From positions 62,001 to 126,000 of the forward strand of contig NZ_JAPVLQ010000003.1 in assembly GCF_027158005.1 (NCBI RefSeq): a stretch of 64,000 nucleotides of DNA, given 5' to 3'. The notes beneath the pieces were generated by a model. The model worked only from the letters and a program-made list of their open reading frames with translations. It had not been told where the DNA came from and did not search any database. Positions 49,421 through 58,549 of the stretch are shown piece after piece. Each line of letters opens with the position of its first letter. Position 1 is the first letter of the stretch. The DNA is from Rhodococcus sp. H36-A4 (GTDB lineage Bacteria > Actinomycetota > Actinomycetes > Mycobacteriales > Mycobacteriaceae). A program made the position numbers and the translations under genes.

Positions 49421-50644
49421 ATGTCCAAGATCAAGGTCGAAGGCAAGGTCGTCGAACTCGACGGCGATGAGATGACACGCATCATCTGGCAGTTCATCAA
49501 GGACAAGCTCATCCATCCGTACCTCGATGTCGATCTCGAGTACTACGACTTGGGAATCGAATCCCGGGACAAGACGGATGACCAGGTCACCGTCGATGCC
49601 GCGAACGCAATCAAGAAGCACGGCGTCGGCGTCAAATGCGCGACGATCACTCCGGACGAGGCTCGCGTCGAGGAATTCGGCCTGAAGAAGATGTGGCGTT
49701 CGCCGAACGGGACCATTCGCAATATTCTCGGAGGCACCATCTTCCGGGCACCGATCATCATCTCCAACGTTCCGCGACTGGTTCCGGGCTGGACCAAGCC
49801 GATCATCATCGGCCGTCACGCCTTCGGTGATCAGTACCGCGCCATCGACTTCAAGGTCCCGGGACCTGGCACCGTGACCATCACCTACATGCCCGAGGAC
49901 GGCAGTGAGCCGATCCAGCACGAGCTGGTCAGGTTCACCGAGGAGAGCCTCGGCGGCGTCGTGCAAGGTCAGTACAACTTCAATCAGTCGATCATCGATT
50001 TCGCCCGTGCGTCGCTGAATTACGGTTTGCAGCAGAATTACCCGGTGTACTTGTCGACCAAGAACACGATCCTCAAGGCCTACGACGGCCAATTCAAAGA
50101 CACCTTCCAGGACATCTACGAAAAGGAATTCAAGGCGGAGTTCGACGCCGCCGGACTGACGTACGAGCATCGCCTCATCGACGACATGGTCGCGTCGTCC
50201 ATGAAATGGGAGGGCGGATACGTATGGGCCTGCAAGAATTACGACGGCGACGTCCAGTCGGACACCGTTGCGCAGGGCTTCGGTTCGCTCGGGCTCATGA
50301 CGTCGGTTCTGCTCACGCCGGACGGTAGAACCTGCGAAGCGGAGGCTGCACACGGCACGGTGACTCGCCATTTCCGTCAGCACCAACAAGGCAAGCCGAC
50401 CTCGACCAACCCGATTGCATCCATCTTCGCGTGGACCCGAGGTCTCGAGCACCGAGGCAAGCTCGACAGCACTTCCGAGGTCATCGGCTTCGCTCAGGCC
50501 TTGGAGGACATTGTCATCAGGACCGTCGAAGGTGGCCAGATGACCAAGGATCTTGCCGCGCTCGTCGGAGGAGATCAGGGCTATCTCTCCACCGAGGAGT
50601 TTCTCGGCGCACTCGACGAAAACCTGCAGAGGGCGCTGAAATAG
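49421..50644 (+). CDS. icd: Icd, NADP-dependent isocitrate dehydrogenase (homodimeric)
   Basis: A 407-residue enzyme of the eukaryote-like dimeric IDH group: [20 protein letters not shown] at the start, [21 protein letters not shown] at the substrate loop, [28 protein letters not shown] with the metal-binding Asp residues, and [10 protein letters not shown] for NADP. It converts isocitrate to 2-oxoglutarate in the TCA cycle. It matches M. tuberculosis Icd1 (Rv3339c) in type, length and position next to metY-metX. A terminator follows. Confidence 0.96.
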   Translation: MSKIKVEGKVVELDGDEMTRIIWQFIKDKLIHPYLDVDLEYYDLGIESRDKTDDQVTVDAANAIKKHGVGVKCATITPDEARVEEFGLKKMWRSPNGTIRNILGGTIFRAPIIISNVPRLVPGWTKPIIIGRHAFGDQYRAIDFKVPGPGTVTITYMPEDGSEPIQHELVRFTEESLGGVVQGQYNFNQSIIDFARASLNYGLQQNYPVYLSTKNTILKAYDGQFKDTFQDIYEKEFKAEFDAAGLTYEHRLIDDMVASSMKWEGGYVWACKNYDGDVQSDTVAQGFGSLGLMTSVLLTPDGRTCEAEAAHGTVTRHFRQHQQGKPTSTNPIASIFAWTRGLEHRGKLDSTSEVIGFAQALEDIVIRTVEGGQMTKDLAALVGGDQGYLSTEEFLGALDENLQRALK

Positions 50645-50729
50645 TTCGGTGAAACGGCTGAGCACCTGCTCGGGTGAGGACAATCACCGCGCATGGACTC
50701 GTAAATCGGGTGTACGCGGGATGAGAATC

Positions 50730-50769
50730 GAAGAAGGGGACGTTCCCTACCAGGGTCGTCCCTTTCTTC
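50730..50769 (+). terminator. Terminator hairpin after icd
   Basis: 13-bp stem (50730-50742 with 50757-50769, one G-T pair) with an inner CCCT/AGGG helix, giving one long hairpin, 86 bp after the icd stop. Confidence 0.75.
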
Positions 50770-50817
50770 ATGTTCGACAGTGATCGTCCCCCGTCTCGAT
50801 GAAAAGGTTGTTGTGCT

Positions 50818-52080
50818 GTGAGTGTCACCGATTCGGCGTTCGCCAAAAATGTGGCCGCTGTGCGCGGGCGGGTGTCGAACGGTCCGAGTGACGATCGCAG
50901 AACATTGTCCACTCGTCGGCGGCTCGCGATGCTCGCCCTGTCCATCGGCGGCTTCGGCATCGGTACCACCGAGTTCGTGTCCATGGGTTTGTTGCCCGAA
51001 ATGGCGACGACCATGAACGTCTCCGAGCCGAGCGCCGGACATCTCATCTCGGCCTACGCGCTCGGAGTGGTCATCGGCGCTCCCGTCATCGCAATACTGG
51101 CAGCACGGGTACCTCGCCGGGTGTTGCTGCTCGCTTTGATGGTCGCATTCACCCTCGGCAATCTCGGAACGGTCTTTGCGCCGAGTTTCCACGAGTTGAT
51201 GGCGTCGCGTTTCGTTGCAGGCATACCGCACGGCGCTTACTTCGGTGTCGCGGCGTTGGTCGCCGCGCACTTGGCGGAGCCGGGGAAGCGTGCCAAAGCG
51301 GTCGCCATGGTCATGATGGGGCTGTCGATCGCCAACGTCGTCGGGGTGCCGGTGGCCACGTGGGTGGGTCAGTCCTTCGGATGGCGCAGTGCCTTCGGCA
51401 TCGTGACGGTCATCGGTGCCTTGACCGTTGCCGCGATCGTTGCGTGGATGCCTCGCCTGGATGGAATGCCCACCACGCGGGCGATAACCGAGCTCGGTGC
51501 CTTGGGACGTCCGCAAGTGTGGATGACGCTGATCATCGCCGTCGTCGGTTTCGGCGGAATGTTCGCCGTGTACACCTACATCGCAACTACTCTCACCGAC
51601 GTCTCGGGCCTGTCGAAGGCTTTCGTACCTGTTGCGCTGATGATCTACGGGCTGGGTATGGTCGCCGGCAACTATGCGGGTGGCCAGATTGCGGACCGAA
51701 TGCTGATTCGGGGGATGTACATCTCGATGACCGCAATCGCCCTCAGTTTGTTCGGTTTCGCGTTCGCGGCACAGAACCCGTATACGGCCTTGCTGTTCGT
51801 GTTTCTGATCGGCGCATCCGGTTCGTCGATGGTGCCCGGTTTGCAGACCCGACTCATGGACGTCGCAGCCGATGCCCAGACTCTTGCCGCTTCGCTCAAT
51901 CATGCCGCGTTCAACCTTGCCAACGCGATCGGAGCAGCCGTCGGTGGTGCAGTGATTGCTGCCGGCTTCGGATACACCGCTCCTGCGGCTGTCGGCGGTG
52001 TGTTGGCGCTCGGTGGCATGGTCGTGCTGACTGCTGCGGTCATGATGCAGAAGAAGTCCGACGCGAAAGCCGCGCTCTAG
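50818..52080 (+). CDS. MFS exporter (DHA1 / AraJ-like)
   Basis: A 420-residue, 12-TM major facilitator. The first helix GGFGIGTTEFVSMGLLPEMA carries the GTTEF motif of the AraJ/Cmr/YdhP group of drug and sugar exporters, and the loop between TM2 and TM3 holds ARVPRRVLLLALM in place of the usual G-X3-D-R-X-G. Residues 1-33 form a longer polar N-terminus. The exported compound is unknown. GTG at 50818 has only a weak ribosome site (AAAGG). Not linked to a regulator on its 5' side; a two-component system follows. Confidence 0.85.
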   Translation: MSVTDSAFAKNVAAVRGRVSNGPSDDRRTLSTRRRLAMLALSIGGFGIGTTEFVSMGLLPEMATTMNVSEPSAGHLISAYALGVVIGAPVIAILAARVPRRVLLLALMVAFTLGNLGTVFAPSFHELMASRFVAGIPHGAYFGVAALVAAHLAEPGKRAKAVAMVMMGLSIANVVGVPVATWVGQSFGWRSAFGIVTVIGALTVAAIVAWMPRLDGMPTTRAITELGALGRPQVWMTLIIAVVGFGGMFAVYTYIATTLTDVSGLSKAFVPVALMIYGLGMVAGNYAGGQIADRMLIRGMYISMTAIALSLFGFAFAAQNPYTALLFVFLIGASGSSMVPGLQTRLMDVAADAQTLAASLNHAAFNLANAIGAAVGGAVIAAGFGYTAPAAVGGVLALGGMVVLTAAVMMQKKSDAKAAL

Positions 52081-52181
52081 CCGCAACCCACCAGATGGGT
52101 TGTGATTGCGCGGAGCGATCTTCACCGAACCTCCACATTTCCCGTCGTTCCCCTCCATAGCCGACCTCTAGGGTCAGGGGC

Positions 52182-52856
52182 ATGAACCGCACAGTCCTGG
52201 TCGTCGATGACGAACCGACTATCTCCGACGCTCTTGCCGCGCGCCTGCGTGGTGAGGGCTTCGACGTCGTGACGGCTGCTGACGGTCCCACCGCAGTAGA
52301 GGTGTGCGCGAGAACTCGGCCCGATGTGGTGGTGCTCGATGTGATGCTTCCAGGCTTCGACGGGCTCGAGGTGTGTCGGCGAATTCAAGCACAGCGTTCG
52401 GTGCCGGTCCTGATGCTCACCGCGAAGTCCGACGAGACCGACATGTTGGTCGGCTTGGGTGTCGGTGCGGACGACTACTTGTCGAAGCCCTTCAGCATGC
52501 GCGAGCTGGTTGCCCGCGTTCACGCGCTCGTCCGGCGCTCGGAGCGCGTGATGGTCGATGGATCCGCTCCCACGCATATCGGTTCCATTCGGATCGATCA
52601 CGATGCACGCCGAGTATCGGGCGCCGACGGTGAAATTCATCTGACACGAACCGAATTCGACATTCTGACGTACCTTGCCTCTCGCCCCCGGACCGCCGTC
52701 GGTCGTGACACGCTGCTGGCAGAGTTGTGGGGATGGGAGGACTCGGCGAGTAGCCGTACCGTCGACAGTCATGTGAAGGCCCTGCGACGCAAGCTCGGTG
52801 GAGCCCTCATCAGAACCGTGCACGGCGTCGGATACGCGTTGGAGGTGCCGCGATGA
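52182..52856 (+). CDS. OmpR/PhoB-type response regulator
   Basis: A 224-residue regulator: receiver domain with VVDDEP (residues 7-12) and phospho-acceptor D53 (VLDVMLPGFDG), then a winged-helix DNA-binding domain from about residue 128 (LTRTEFDILTYLA, SRTVDSHVKALRRKLGG, TVHGVGYAL). ATG at 52182. It overlaps the sensor kinase gene by four bases. A 75-bp stretch encoding residues 21-48 is repeated in decayed form at 58475-58549. Confidence 0.94.
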   Translation: MNRTVLVVDDEPTISDALAARLRGEGFDVVTAADGPTAVEVCARTRPDVVVLDVMLPGFDGLEVCRRIQAQRSVPVLMLTAKSDETDMLVGLGVGADDYLSKPFSMRELVARVHALVRRSERVMVDGSAPTHIGSIRIDHDARRVSGADGEIHLTRTEFDILTYLASRPRTAVGRDTLLAELWGWEDSASSRTVDSHVKALRRKLGGALIRTVHGVGYALEVPR

Positions 52857-53854
52857 CCTCCGTGGGCAACGCCTTGGTGTCGATGACACGTAGGTTGCCG
52901 CGCCCGCTCGATCCGCTTGGTTCGTTCAAGTTGAAGGTGTCCTTGATCGTGGGTTTGGTGCTGGCGGCGGCCAGCATCACGTTCTGGTTCGGGGCCGGGT
53001 GGCAGTTTCGTTATGCGTTGCTGGCAGCACTTGTCATCTCGTTGGTGGCGACGCAGGTTGTGGCACATGGGATGACCTCGCCGTTGCGAGATATGACCGT
53101 GGCTGCGGGGGCGATGGCGCGAGGAGACTATTCGAGACGGGTACGCGCTACCTCACGGGACGAGATCGGGCAGCTCGCTACAGCCTTCAACACGATGTCG
53201 ACAGATCTCGAAGCAGCCGAGAAGTATCGGCGAGAGCTGATCGGGAACGTCTCGCACGAGCTGAAAACCCCTATCGCAGCGTTGCGAGCGGTACTGGAAA
53301 ACCTCGTCGATGGGGTCAGTGAACCCGATCCGGCAACCCTGTCCGTTGCACTGCGACAGACGGAGAAGCTCGGTGACCTCGTGACCGAGCTACTCGACCT
53401 GTCACGGTTGGAAGCAGGCGTACTCACCCTCCACGAGGAACTCTTCGGCGTGTACGACTTCCTGTCGGACACGACGAAGGGGCAGCCCCGCGTGCACATC
53501 GACGTGGTGCCGCCGACTCTGTCGATCGTTGCCGACAAAGCTCGACTGACCCAGGTCGTGAACAACCTGGTGGACAATGCCGTTCGGCACGCGTCGTCGG
53601 GAGCGGACGTTGCCCTCTCGGTTCGGCAGGTCGGTGGCAATCTTCTGTTCGACGTGGTCGACGACGGCCCGGGTATCGCACCCGAAGAACGATCGAGGGT
53701 GTTCGACCGGTTCACTCGCGGTGGTTCCACCGATGGCGGCACCGGGCTGGGTCTGACGATCGCCCGCTGGGCGACCGAATTACACGGCGGCACAATCGAA
53801 GTGCTCGATCGTAGCCCTGGATGCCATATCCGGGTATCCATTCCTTGTAACTGA
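52853..53854 (+). CDS. Two-TM sensor histidine kinase
   Basis: A 333-residue kinase with two closely spaced TM helices (about residues 27-47 and 53-72) and therefore almost no extracellular sensor loop, a HAMP domain (73-125), HisKA with H135 in NVSHELKTPIAAL, and an HATPase domain (NNLVDNAVRHAS, DDGPGI, TGLGLTIARW). The missing loop suggests that it senses membrane state or works through a partner; the DUF4173 membrane protein next door is a candidate. ATG overlaps the regulator stop. Confidence 0.93.
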   Translation: MTSVGNALVSMTRRLPRPLDPLGSFKLKVSLIVGLVLAAASITFWFGAGWQFRYALLAALVISLVATQVVAHGMTSPLRDMTVAAGAMARGDYSRRVRATSRDEIGQLATAFNTMSTDLEAAEKYRRELIGNVSHELKTPIAALRAVLENLVDGVSEPDPATLSVALRQTEKLGDLVTELLDLSRLEAGVLTLHEELFGVYDFLSDTTKGQPRVHIDVVPPTLSIVADKARLTQVVNNLVDNAVRHASSGADVALSVRQVGGNLLFDVVDDGPGIAPEERSRVFDRFTRGGSTDGGTGLGLTIARWATELHGGTIEVLDRSPGCHIRVSIPCN

Positions 53855-53934
53855 AACGGACATCAACTCACCACCACCGCGGCTTACCCGTGCTGCGGAG
53901 ATCTGTCATGCCTGCTATAGAAAGAGGTCTTCTC

Positions 53935-55413
53935 GTGATCATCGTAGACAAACCCGAAGATGTTGTGACAAAGCAGAACTGGTCCCTGTGGCCGGGCCGA
54001 GTCTGGCCGGCACGACGTTACGCGGCAGCCCCGCGCAGTGTCTTGATCGGCGCGCTGGTCGTCGGGTGCATCGGTGCGGTCGTTCTCGGTGATCGCGGGA
54101 TCGGCTACCCCATCACTGCCGTAGCAATCATCTTTGCGGCACTACGTGCATCGAAGGGTGCACCGACCCGGTGGCAGCTGGTCGGTGCTGTGGGAGTCGT
54201 TGCCCTGAGTTCGATCGCCGCTTTCCGTGCTGCGGAGTGGCTAGTGACGCTCGCCGTCGTAATGGCCGTGCTCGTCGCTGGGGTCGTACTATCCCGCTCG
54301 TGGACGTGGACAGGCGTCGCTCTCGGTGCACTGATTCCCTTGCTGGTGCCTGCCCGAGTGCTGCGTTGGTGCACCCGCGGATCGCGAAGGATCGACATGA
54401 GAGGACTTGCACCTGGTCGAGTGTTTCGCGTCGCAGCTACGACGGCCGTCCTGTTCCTCGTCTTCGCAGGTCTTTTCGCCGGAGCCGACCCGCAGTTCGC
54501 CGACGTCCTGTCCAGCGCGACGCCGACAGTGCGACTCGACAGCGGGTTCACCCGGATTCTCCTCTTCGCACTGGTTGCCGCGGGGACACTTGCGGTGTCG
54601 TACGTCGTAGCCAATCCGCCCCGCTTCGATGCTCTGGCTCGGCCGAGTGCGGGATCACTCCGGCTGTGGGAGTGGACTGTCCCGCTGGGATCGTTGGTCG
54701 TTCTGTTCACGATGTTCGTCTTCGTTCAGCTTCGAACCCTGTTCGGTGGGCAAGCGCACGTCAGGACCACAGACGGATTGACGAACGCCGAATATGCGCG
54801 CCAGGGGTTCTGGCAGCTTCTCGCGGTGACGGTACTGACTTTGCTGGTGCTTGCGGTCACGATCCGAAAGGCGTCCCGCGTGTCCGGATCCGACCGCCTC
54901 GCACTGCGTCTGCTGCTCGGCGTGCTCTGCGCACTGTCCTTGGTGATCGTCGGATCGGCACTTCATCGCATGTCTCTGTACGAACAGCAATACGGATACA
55001 CGACACTGCGAGTGTTCGTCACCGCGGTGGAATTGTGGCTCGGATCGGTGTTCGTCCTCCTGATGGCCACCGGAGTTTCGATGTCCGGCCGATGGCTACC
55101 CCGCGCGGTTGTGGGAAGTGCAGTTCTGACCGTTCTTGCGTTGGCAGTGATCAACCCCGACGCATATATCGCCCGGCAGAACGTAGATCGCTTCGAGCAG
55201 ACGGGGAAGATCGACACGGCATATCTTTCACGTCTGTCCGCTGACGCCACCGAAGAACTCGACCGACTCGACGAGCCGTACCGCAGTTGCGCGATCGGCA
55301 ACGCGGTAGGAGCGCAGCGGAGTTGGAACGAATGGAATTTTGCCGACTCACAGGCCCGTCGAATTCAGATCGAACAACCGAACCGAGCATGTGCAGACCA
55401 TGCGGTACGGTAA
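53935..55413 (+). CDS. DUF4173/DUF4153-family polytopic membrane protein
   Basis: A 492-residue protein with about ten TM helices and a soluble C-terminal tail of about 95 residues (from NPDAYIARQNVDRFEQTG). Family signatures: EWTVPLGSLVVLFTMFVFVQ, TTDGLTNAEYARQGFWQLL, and LALRLLLGVLCALSLVI. Function unknown; these genes often adjoin two-component systems, as here. GTG at 53935 has AGAGG seven bases upstream; ATG at 53908 and GTG at 53890 are longer options without one. The tail-coding segment 55133-55413 is duplicated at 58171-58451 and partly at 59064-59160. Confidence 0.88.
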   Translation: MIIVDKPEDVVTKQNWSLWPGRVWPARRYAAAPRSVLIGALVVGCIGAVVLGDRGIGYPITAVAIIFAALRASKGAPTRWQLVGAVGVVALSSIAAFRAAEWLVTLAVVMAVLVAGVVLSRSWTWTGVALGALIPLLVPARVLRWCTRGSRRIDMRGLAPGRVFRVAATTAVLFLVFAGLFAGADPQFADVLSSATPTVRLDSGFTRILLFALVAAGTLAVSYVVANPPRFDALARPSAGSLRLWEWTVPLGSLVVLFTMFVFVQLRTLFGGQAHVRTTDGLTNAEYARQGFWQLLAVTVLTLLVLAVTIRKASRVSGSDRLALRLLLGVLCALSLVIVGSALHRMSLYEQQYGYTTLRVFVTAVELWLGSVFVLLMATGVSMSGRWLPRAVVGSAVLTVLALAVINPDAYIARQNVDRFEQTGKIDTAYLSRLSADATEELDRLDEPYRSCAIGNAVGAQRSWNEWNFADSQARRIQIEQPNRACADHAVR

Positions 55414-55446
55414 ACCTGTTCACGGTAATCGAGGAAGGGGATAGCA

Positions 55447-55734
55447 ATGAAGTTCGTCAATCTCGTTGCGACCTACCTCGTTCTACAGATGATTCTCGTC
55501 GCGGTCCAAGATTCTGCATTTACCGCGGCCTTCGGAATCATGCTCGCAGCGGTTGTCATCACCGTCGTGGTGATCTCGGGTCGGCACGGTCTCGTCCAAT
55601 CGCTTATGCGGACCGATCATGGTCCAGGCAACCAGCAAAGTCGTCTTCGCGGATCTTTCCGCAGGCAGCATCGACCTGACGAAGCTGGTCGGCCGATGCC
55701 GCGCGCACCCGGTCTCGTGGTGGGGGCGCTCTAA
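55447..55734 (+). CDS. Small membrane protein, probably frameshifted or overlapping the next ORF
   Basis: The first 55 codons encode two hydrophobic helices (about residues 5-22 and 26-45) and look genuine, with GGGG before the ATG. From about 55612 the frame turns Arg/Pro-rich with poor third-position GC, while the frame starting at ATG 55619 becomes clearly coding. So the real protein either ends near here or continues through a frameshift into the 55619-55738 frame. No family recognised. It sits between the DUF4173 gene and the ABC ATPase gene. Confidence 0.5.
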   Translation: MKFVNLVATYLVLQMILVAVQDSAFTAAFGIMLAAVVITVVVISGRHGLVQSLMRTDHGPGNQQSRLRGSFRRQHRPDEAGRPMPRAPGLVVGAL

Positions 55735-55738
55735 GTAA
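55619..55738 (+). CDS. 39-codon ORF with strong coding signal overlapping the small membrane protein gene
   Basis: ATG at 55619 to TAA at 55736-55738. Third codon positions are mostly G or C and the product (start MVQATSKVVFADLSAG, end SWWGRSK) looks protein-like, in contrast to the overlapping frame. No ribosome site precedes the ATG, which favours a frameshifted continuation of the 55447 gene over a free small gene. No homology recognised. Confidence 0.45.
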   Translation: MVQATSKVVFADLSAGSIDLTKLVGRCRAHPVSWWGRSK

Positions 55739-55798
55739 TCGAGTTCTCCCACTCTTTCGCGCTCTGCACCTGCGAGGAATTCCACGGGAGAATTGGAC

Positions 55799-56425
55799 AT
55801 GCTTCACATCAAAGACGCCACCAGGCGTTTCGGCTCGCTGACCGTATTCGACGGCATCAGTTTCAACGTCGACGAGGGCAGCGCCTGCGCCATCGTCGGG
55901 TCCAACGGTTCGGGTAAGACAACTCTTTTGCGATGTATTGCGGGAGCGGACCGACTCGACGAGGGAACGATCTCACTGTTCGACGACGTCGTCGACGAAT
56001 CCTCGCCGGTTTTCCGAGCCCAGGTAGCGTCGGTTCTCGACGACCCGGGCACCTTCCCCCATCTGTCGGTCAGCGAACATCTGCAGTTGGTCGCGGCTGC
56101 CCACGGCGCTACCAATGCGTTCGAGGTTGCCACCGAGATCCTGGAGGCAGTGGGACTTCGTCGGGCCGGAGACCAACTGCCGAACACCCTGTCCAGCGGC
56201 CAGAAACGCCGCCTTGCATTGGGGTCGGCCTTCGTGAGGCCCCGCAGAATGCTCGTACTGGACGAGCCGGAACAGCGCCTCGACGCCGCCGGCAAGGAGT
56301 GGCTCGCATCCGTGCTCGTGCGGGAAAAACAAGCAGGATGCATCGTTGTGATGGCCTCGCACGACCACGGGCTCGTCGACGCCGTAGCCGATACGACTGT
56401 GGACGGTGACTCATGGCCACGATAG
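55799..56425 (+). CDS. ABC transporter ATPase
   Basis: A 208-residue ABC ATPase: Walker A GSNGSGKTT near residue 35, signature LSSGQKRRLALG, Walker B RMLVLDEPEQRLD, switch His in SHDHG. Short ATPases of this type pair with export or membrane-remodelling permeases. ATG at 55799 has GGGAG nine bases upstream. Its 3' end overlaps the permease gene by 13 bases, so the two make one transporter. No binding protein is present, so import is unlikely. Confidence 0.92.
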   Translation: MLHIKDATRRFGSLTVFDGISFNVDEGSACAIVGSNGSGKTTLLRCIAGADRLDEGTISLFDDVVDESSPVFRAQVASVLDDPGTFPHLSVSEHLQLVAAAHGATNAFEVATEILEAVGLRRAGDQLPNTLSSGQKRRLALGSAFVRPRRMLVLDEPEQRLDAAGKEWLASVLVREKQAGCIVVMASHDHGLVDAVADTTVDGDSWPR

Positions 56426-57804
56426 AGCTTGCGCGAACGCACCCGTCCGCGACGGCGATTCGCCGTCGCATTCGCAGGTGGCGCCGCGAGAAGCAGTCGG
56501 TGGAGCTCGGGGATCAACTGGCGGTGTGGGGTCTTCCGATCTTCGTCGGCACCGGCTTGATTTGGTGGCTTATCAGCCGCGAATCGGGGGCCCTGGCTGC
56601 CTTCGGCTTCATGCCGGGCGGGGCGGGGAAAATCGAGATCGAGTTCGGTTTAGGCATCACCGCGATCGCGTTTGCGGCGTTGATGAAGGCGGTGGCGACC
56701 CTCGGTCCCATCGCAATCGACCCCACGAACCGACACTGGCTGTTCTCCTCTCCGGTCTCTCGCAGAGCACTTTTGGCACCTCGATTCGCGGCGACGACTG
56801 CTGCCGGTGCGATCGCAGGGTTACTGCTCGTCCGTGTGTCGACCCTGGTCACCGCAATTTCGGTGCCGTGGTGGTGGTGCGGACTCGTCGGTGCCGCGCT
56901 GGGTGCCGGAGTAGTGGGGTTCGGGGTCGTTCGACAGCTGGACCGGCGCGCGGACTCTCTGTATCGTGCGGCTATCCTCATTGTTGTCGTGGTCGGAACA
57001 GTGTGCTGTGCATTGTCTTTCGTCTTGGTTCCAACGATTCCCTCCCTGGTGGTGCTCGTTTTCGCATCGAGTGCCGCTGTCGTTTCGGTGATCGGGGTGG
57101 CACTCGGTGCGCGCTGCCTTCACCGGTTGAATCTCGTCGCCCTCAGCACCGGATCGGACCTCGCCACCGCCCTGTCGGTGTCGATGATCATGATCGATAC
57201 CTCGGTGCTGTCCGCGGTCGTGACATCCCGCAAGTGGCGCCTCATCGGTGCCGTGCGATCGCGGAGATTCCGCTGGGGCGGACTCAAAGCGCTGATCGAA
57301 GCAGACACCTGGCGTGTACGTCGGGATCACGGCTCGGTGCGGTTACTCGTCCTCCTGGGCGCTCTGCCATATGTGATCGGTCCGATTGTCGGCCCGGTGA
57401 CGCTACCGGCTGTGGTGCTCCTGTCTGCGGTGGCAGTGGCCAGCAGGTTCGGGGGAGGACTGCGAGATGTGAATGCGTCGAGCGCCTTTCGCGCACTTCT
57501 GGGTGGTAGCGACGTCGGTATCAGACTGGCACACCTCGTGGTGCCTGCGGCAGCGGTCTCGATCGTCTTCGTGGCGTGCTTGCCGATCCTCTGGCACACT
57601 TCCGTGCTCGCAGTAGCGGTAATCCCCGTCGTTGCTTTGCTGGCGCTCTATCGATCTACGAGTCGGCCCCCGCTCGATTACGGCGGTCTGATCTTGGAGA
57701 CGCCAGTCGGTCAGATTCCAGTCGATATCCTTCGTCAATTGCTTCGTGGACCGCTCGTGGTGGCTGCGGCAATAGCCATGCAACTCGTCGTCGGAATGCC
57801 GTGA
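56413..57804 (+). CDS. ABC transporter permease-like membrane protein (DUF6297-like)
   Basis: A 463-residue protein with about ten to twelve TM helices and a basic N-terminus (RRRIRRWRREKQ). It has no conserved permease motif that I can name, but the overlap with the ATPase gene makes it the membrane half of that transporter; similar pairs in actinobacteria carry a DUF6297 label. GDQLAVWGLPIFVG and NRHWLFSSPVSRRALLAPRF (the typical segment of such exporters, where a helix follows SPxSR) support this. Substrate unknown. Confidence 0.78.
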   Translation: MATIELARTHPSATAIRRRIRRWRREKQSVELGDQLAVWGLPIFVGTGLIWWLISRESGALAAFGFMPGGAGKIEIEFGLGITAIAFAALMKAVATLGPIAIDPTNRHWLFSSPVSRRALLAPRFAATTAAGAIAGLLLVRVSTLVTAISVPWWWCGLVGAALGAGVVGFGVVRQLDRRADSLYRAAILIVVVVGTVCCALSFVLVPTIPSLVVLVFASSAAVVSVIGVALGARCLHRLNLVALSTGSDLATALSVSMIMIDTSVLSAVVTSRKWRLIGAVRSRRFRWGGLKALIEADTWRVRRDHGSVRLLVLLGALPYVIGPIVGPVTLPAVVLLSAVAVASRFGGGLRDVNASSAFRALLGGSDVGIRLAHLVVPAAAVSIVFVACLPILWHTSVLAVAVIPVVALLALYRSTSRPPLDYGGLILETPVGQIPVDILRQLLRGPLVVAAAIAMQLVVGMP

Positions 57805-58070
57805 GCAGCGGGTTGATTCGATCACCGCAACATCGAGCCCACTTGATCGGCGACGCAGCTCGCCGCAAGGGCTGTGCACCGCCTACCACGGCGTCGCGCT
57901 GACGCTTGTGTCCGCTGCTCTGGTGTTGACCGGAGCGGCCATCGTTGTTGTTGTCATGGTGGTGGTGTCGATCCACGGGAGTCTGTACGCCATGACCGCG
58001 AATCGTCGACGCCCGCAACTCGATCGGATGCGACATCTTCGAATTTGTACCGAAAGGCGAACAGCTAACG
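57801..58070 (+). pseudogene. Remnant of a small membrane protein gene
   Basis: GTG at 57801 overlaps the permease stop and opens a 33-codon frame that then runs out. From about 57873 another frame encodes a membrane helix (VLTGAAIVVVVMVVVSIHGS) and a basic tail. The helix and the following residues resemble the small membrane protein at 55447 (AAVVITVVVISGRHGLVQSL). I read it as a frameshifted relative of that gene, at the left edge of the fragment mosaic. Confidence 0.45.
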
Positions 58071-58081
58071 TGCGTGGCGCG

Positions 58082-58170
58082 CCTATCACCGTATCCACAG
58101 TCAACGTCAACGGTATTCGTGCTGCCACGCGTAAAAGGAATGCTCCCGTGGTTGGAGGCGACCGAAGCCG
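58082..58170 (+). pseudogene. Duplicated 5' fragment of xth (exonuclease III)
   Basis: Matches 59676-59763, codons 2-30 of the intact xth gene, with one inserted T in the CGTAAAAGG stretch that shifts the frame. The right edge joins directly to the DUF4173 fragment. Cannot encode an enzyme. Confidence 0.85.
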
Positions 58171-58451
58171 TCCTCGCGTTGGCAGTGATCAGCCCCGACG
58201 CATATATCGCCCGACAGAACGTCGATCGCTTCGAGCAGACGGGAAAGATCGACACGGCATATCTTTCACGTCTGTCCGCTGACGCCACCGAAGAGCTCGA
58301 CCGACTCGACGAGCCGTATCGCAGTTGCGCGATCGGCAGAGCCGTCGCAGCGGAGTCGAGTTGGAATGAATGGAATCTGGCCGAGGACAATGCCCGTCGC
58401 ATACTGACCGAACAACGGCAACGACAGTGCACAGACCATGCAGTCCGGTGA
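58171..58451 (+). pseudogene. Duplicated 3' fragment of the DUF4173 gene (copy B)
   Basis: Colinear with 55133-55413 over 281 bp without indels, so all 93 codons of the C-terminal tail up to the stop are open, joined in frame to the last xth codons (GMLPWLEATEA then VLALAVISPDAYIARQ). Most differences are silent or conservative. A chimeric ORF of 125 codons (58074-58451) results; I see no ribosome site for it. Confidence 0.88.
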
Positions 58452-58476
58452 CATCTCGAAGCGTCGAACTATGCCC
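58355..58476. repeat. 122-bp direct repeat, left copy
   Basis: Nearly the same sequence occurs at 59064-59185. It covers the end of the DUF4173 fragment plus 25 bases (start CATCTCGAAGCGTCG) that run into the DUF2200 gene end. The two copies flank the response-regulator fragment and the monooxygenase-like gene. Confidence 0.88.
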
Positions 58477-58549
58477 TGCGTGGTGAGGCTTCGACACGCT
58501 GATTGCTGCTGACGGTTCCACTGCAGTGAGTGTGTGCGCGAGTTCGGTC
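58475..58549 (+). pseudogene. Duplicated fragment of the OmpR-type response regulator gene
   Basis: Matches about 52248-52322 (codons for residues 21-48, RLRGEGFDVV to CARTRP) with several substitutions and small deletions that break the frame. The match runs from TGCGTGGTGAGG through GCTGCTGACGG to GTGTGCGCGAG. Confidence 0.8.

Noticed and set aside
49268-50683. 471-codon minus-strand open frame opposite icd
   Set aside because: Antisense shadow of a certain gene; no homology seen.
50581-52158. 525-codon minus-strand open frame opposite the MFS exporter
   Set aside because: Antisense shadow; the product is hydrophilic and His/Arg-rich with no recognisable motif.
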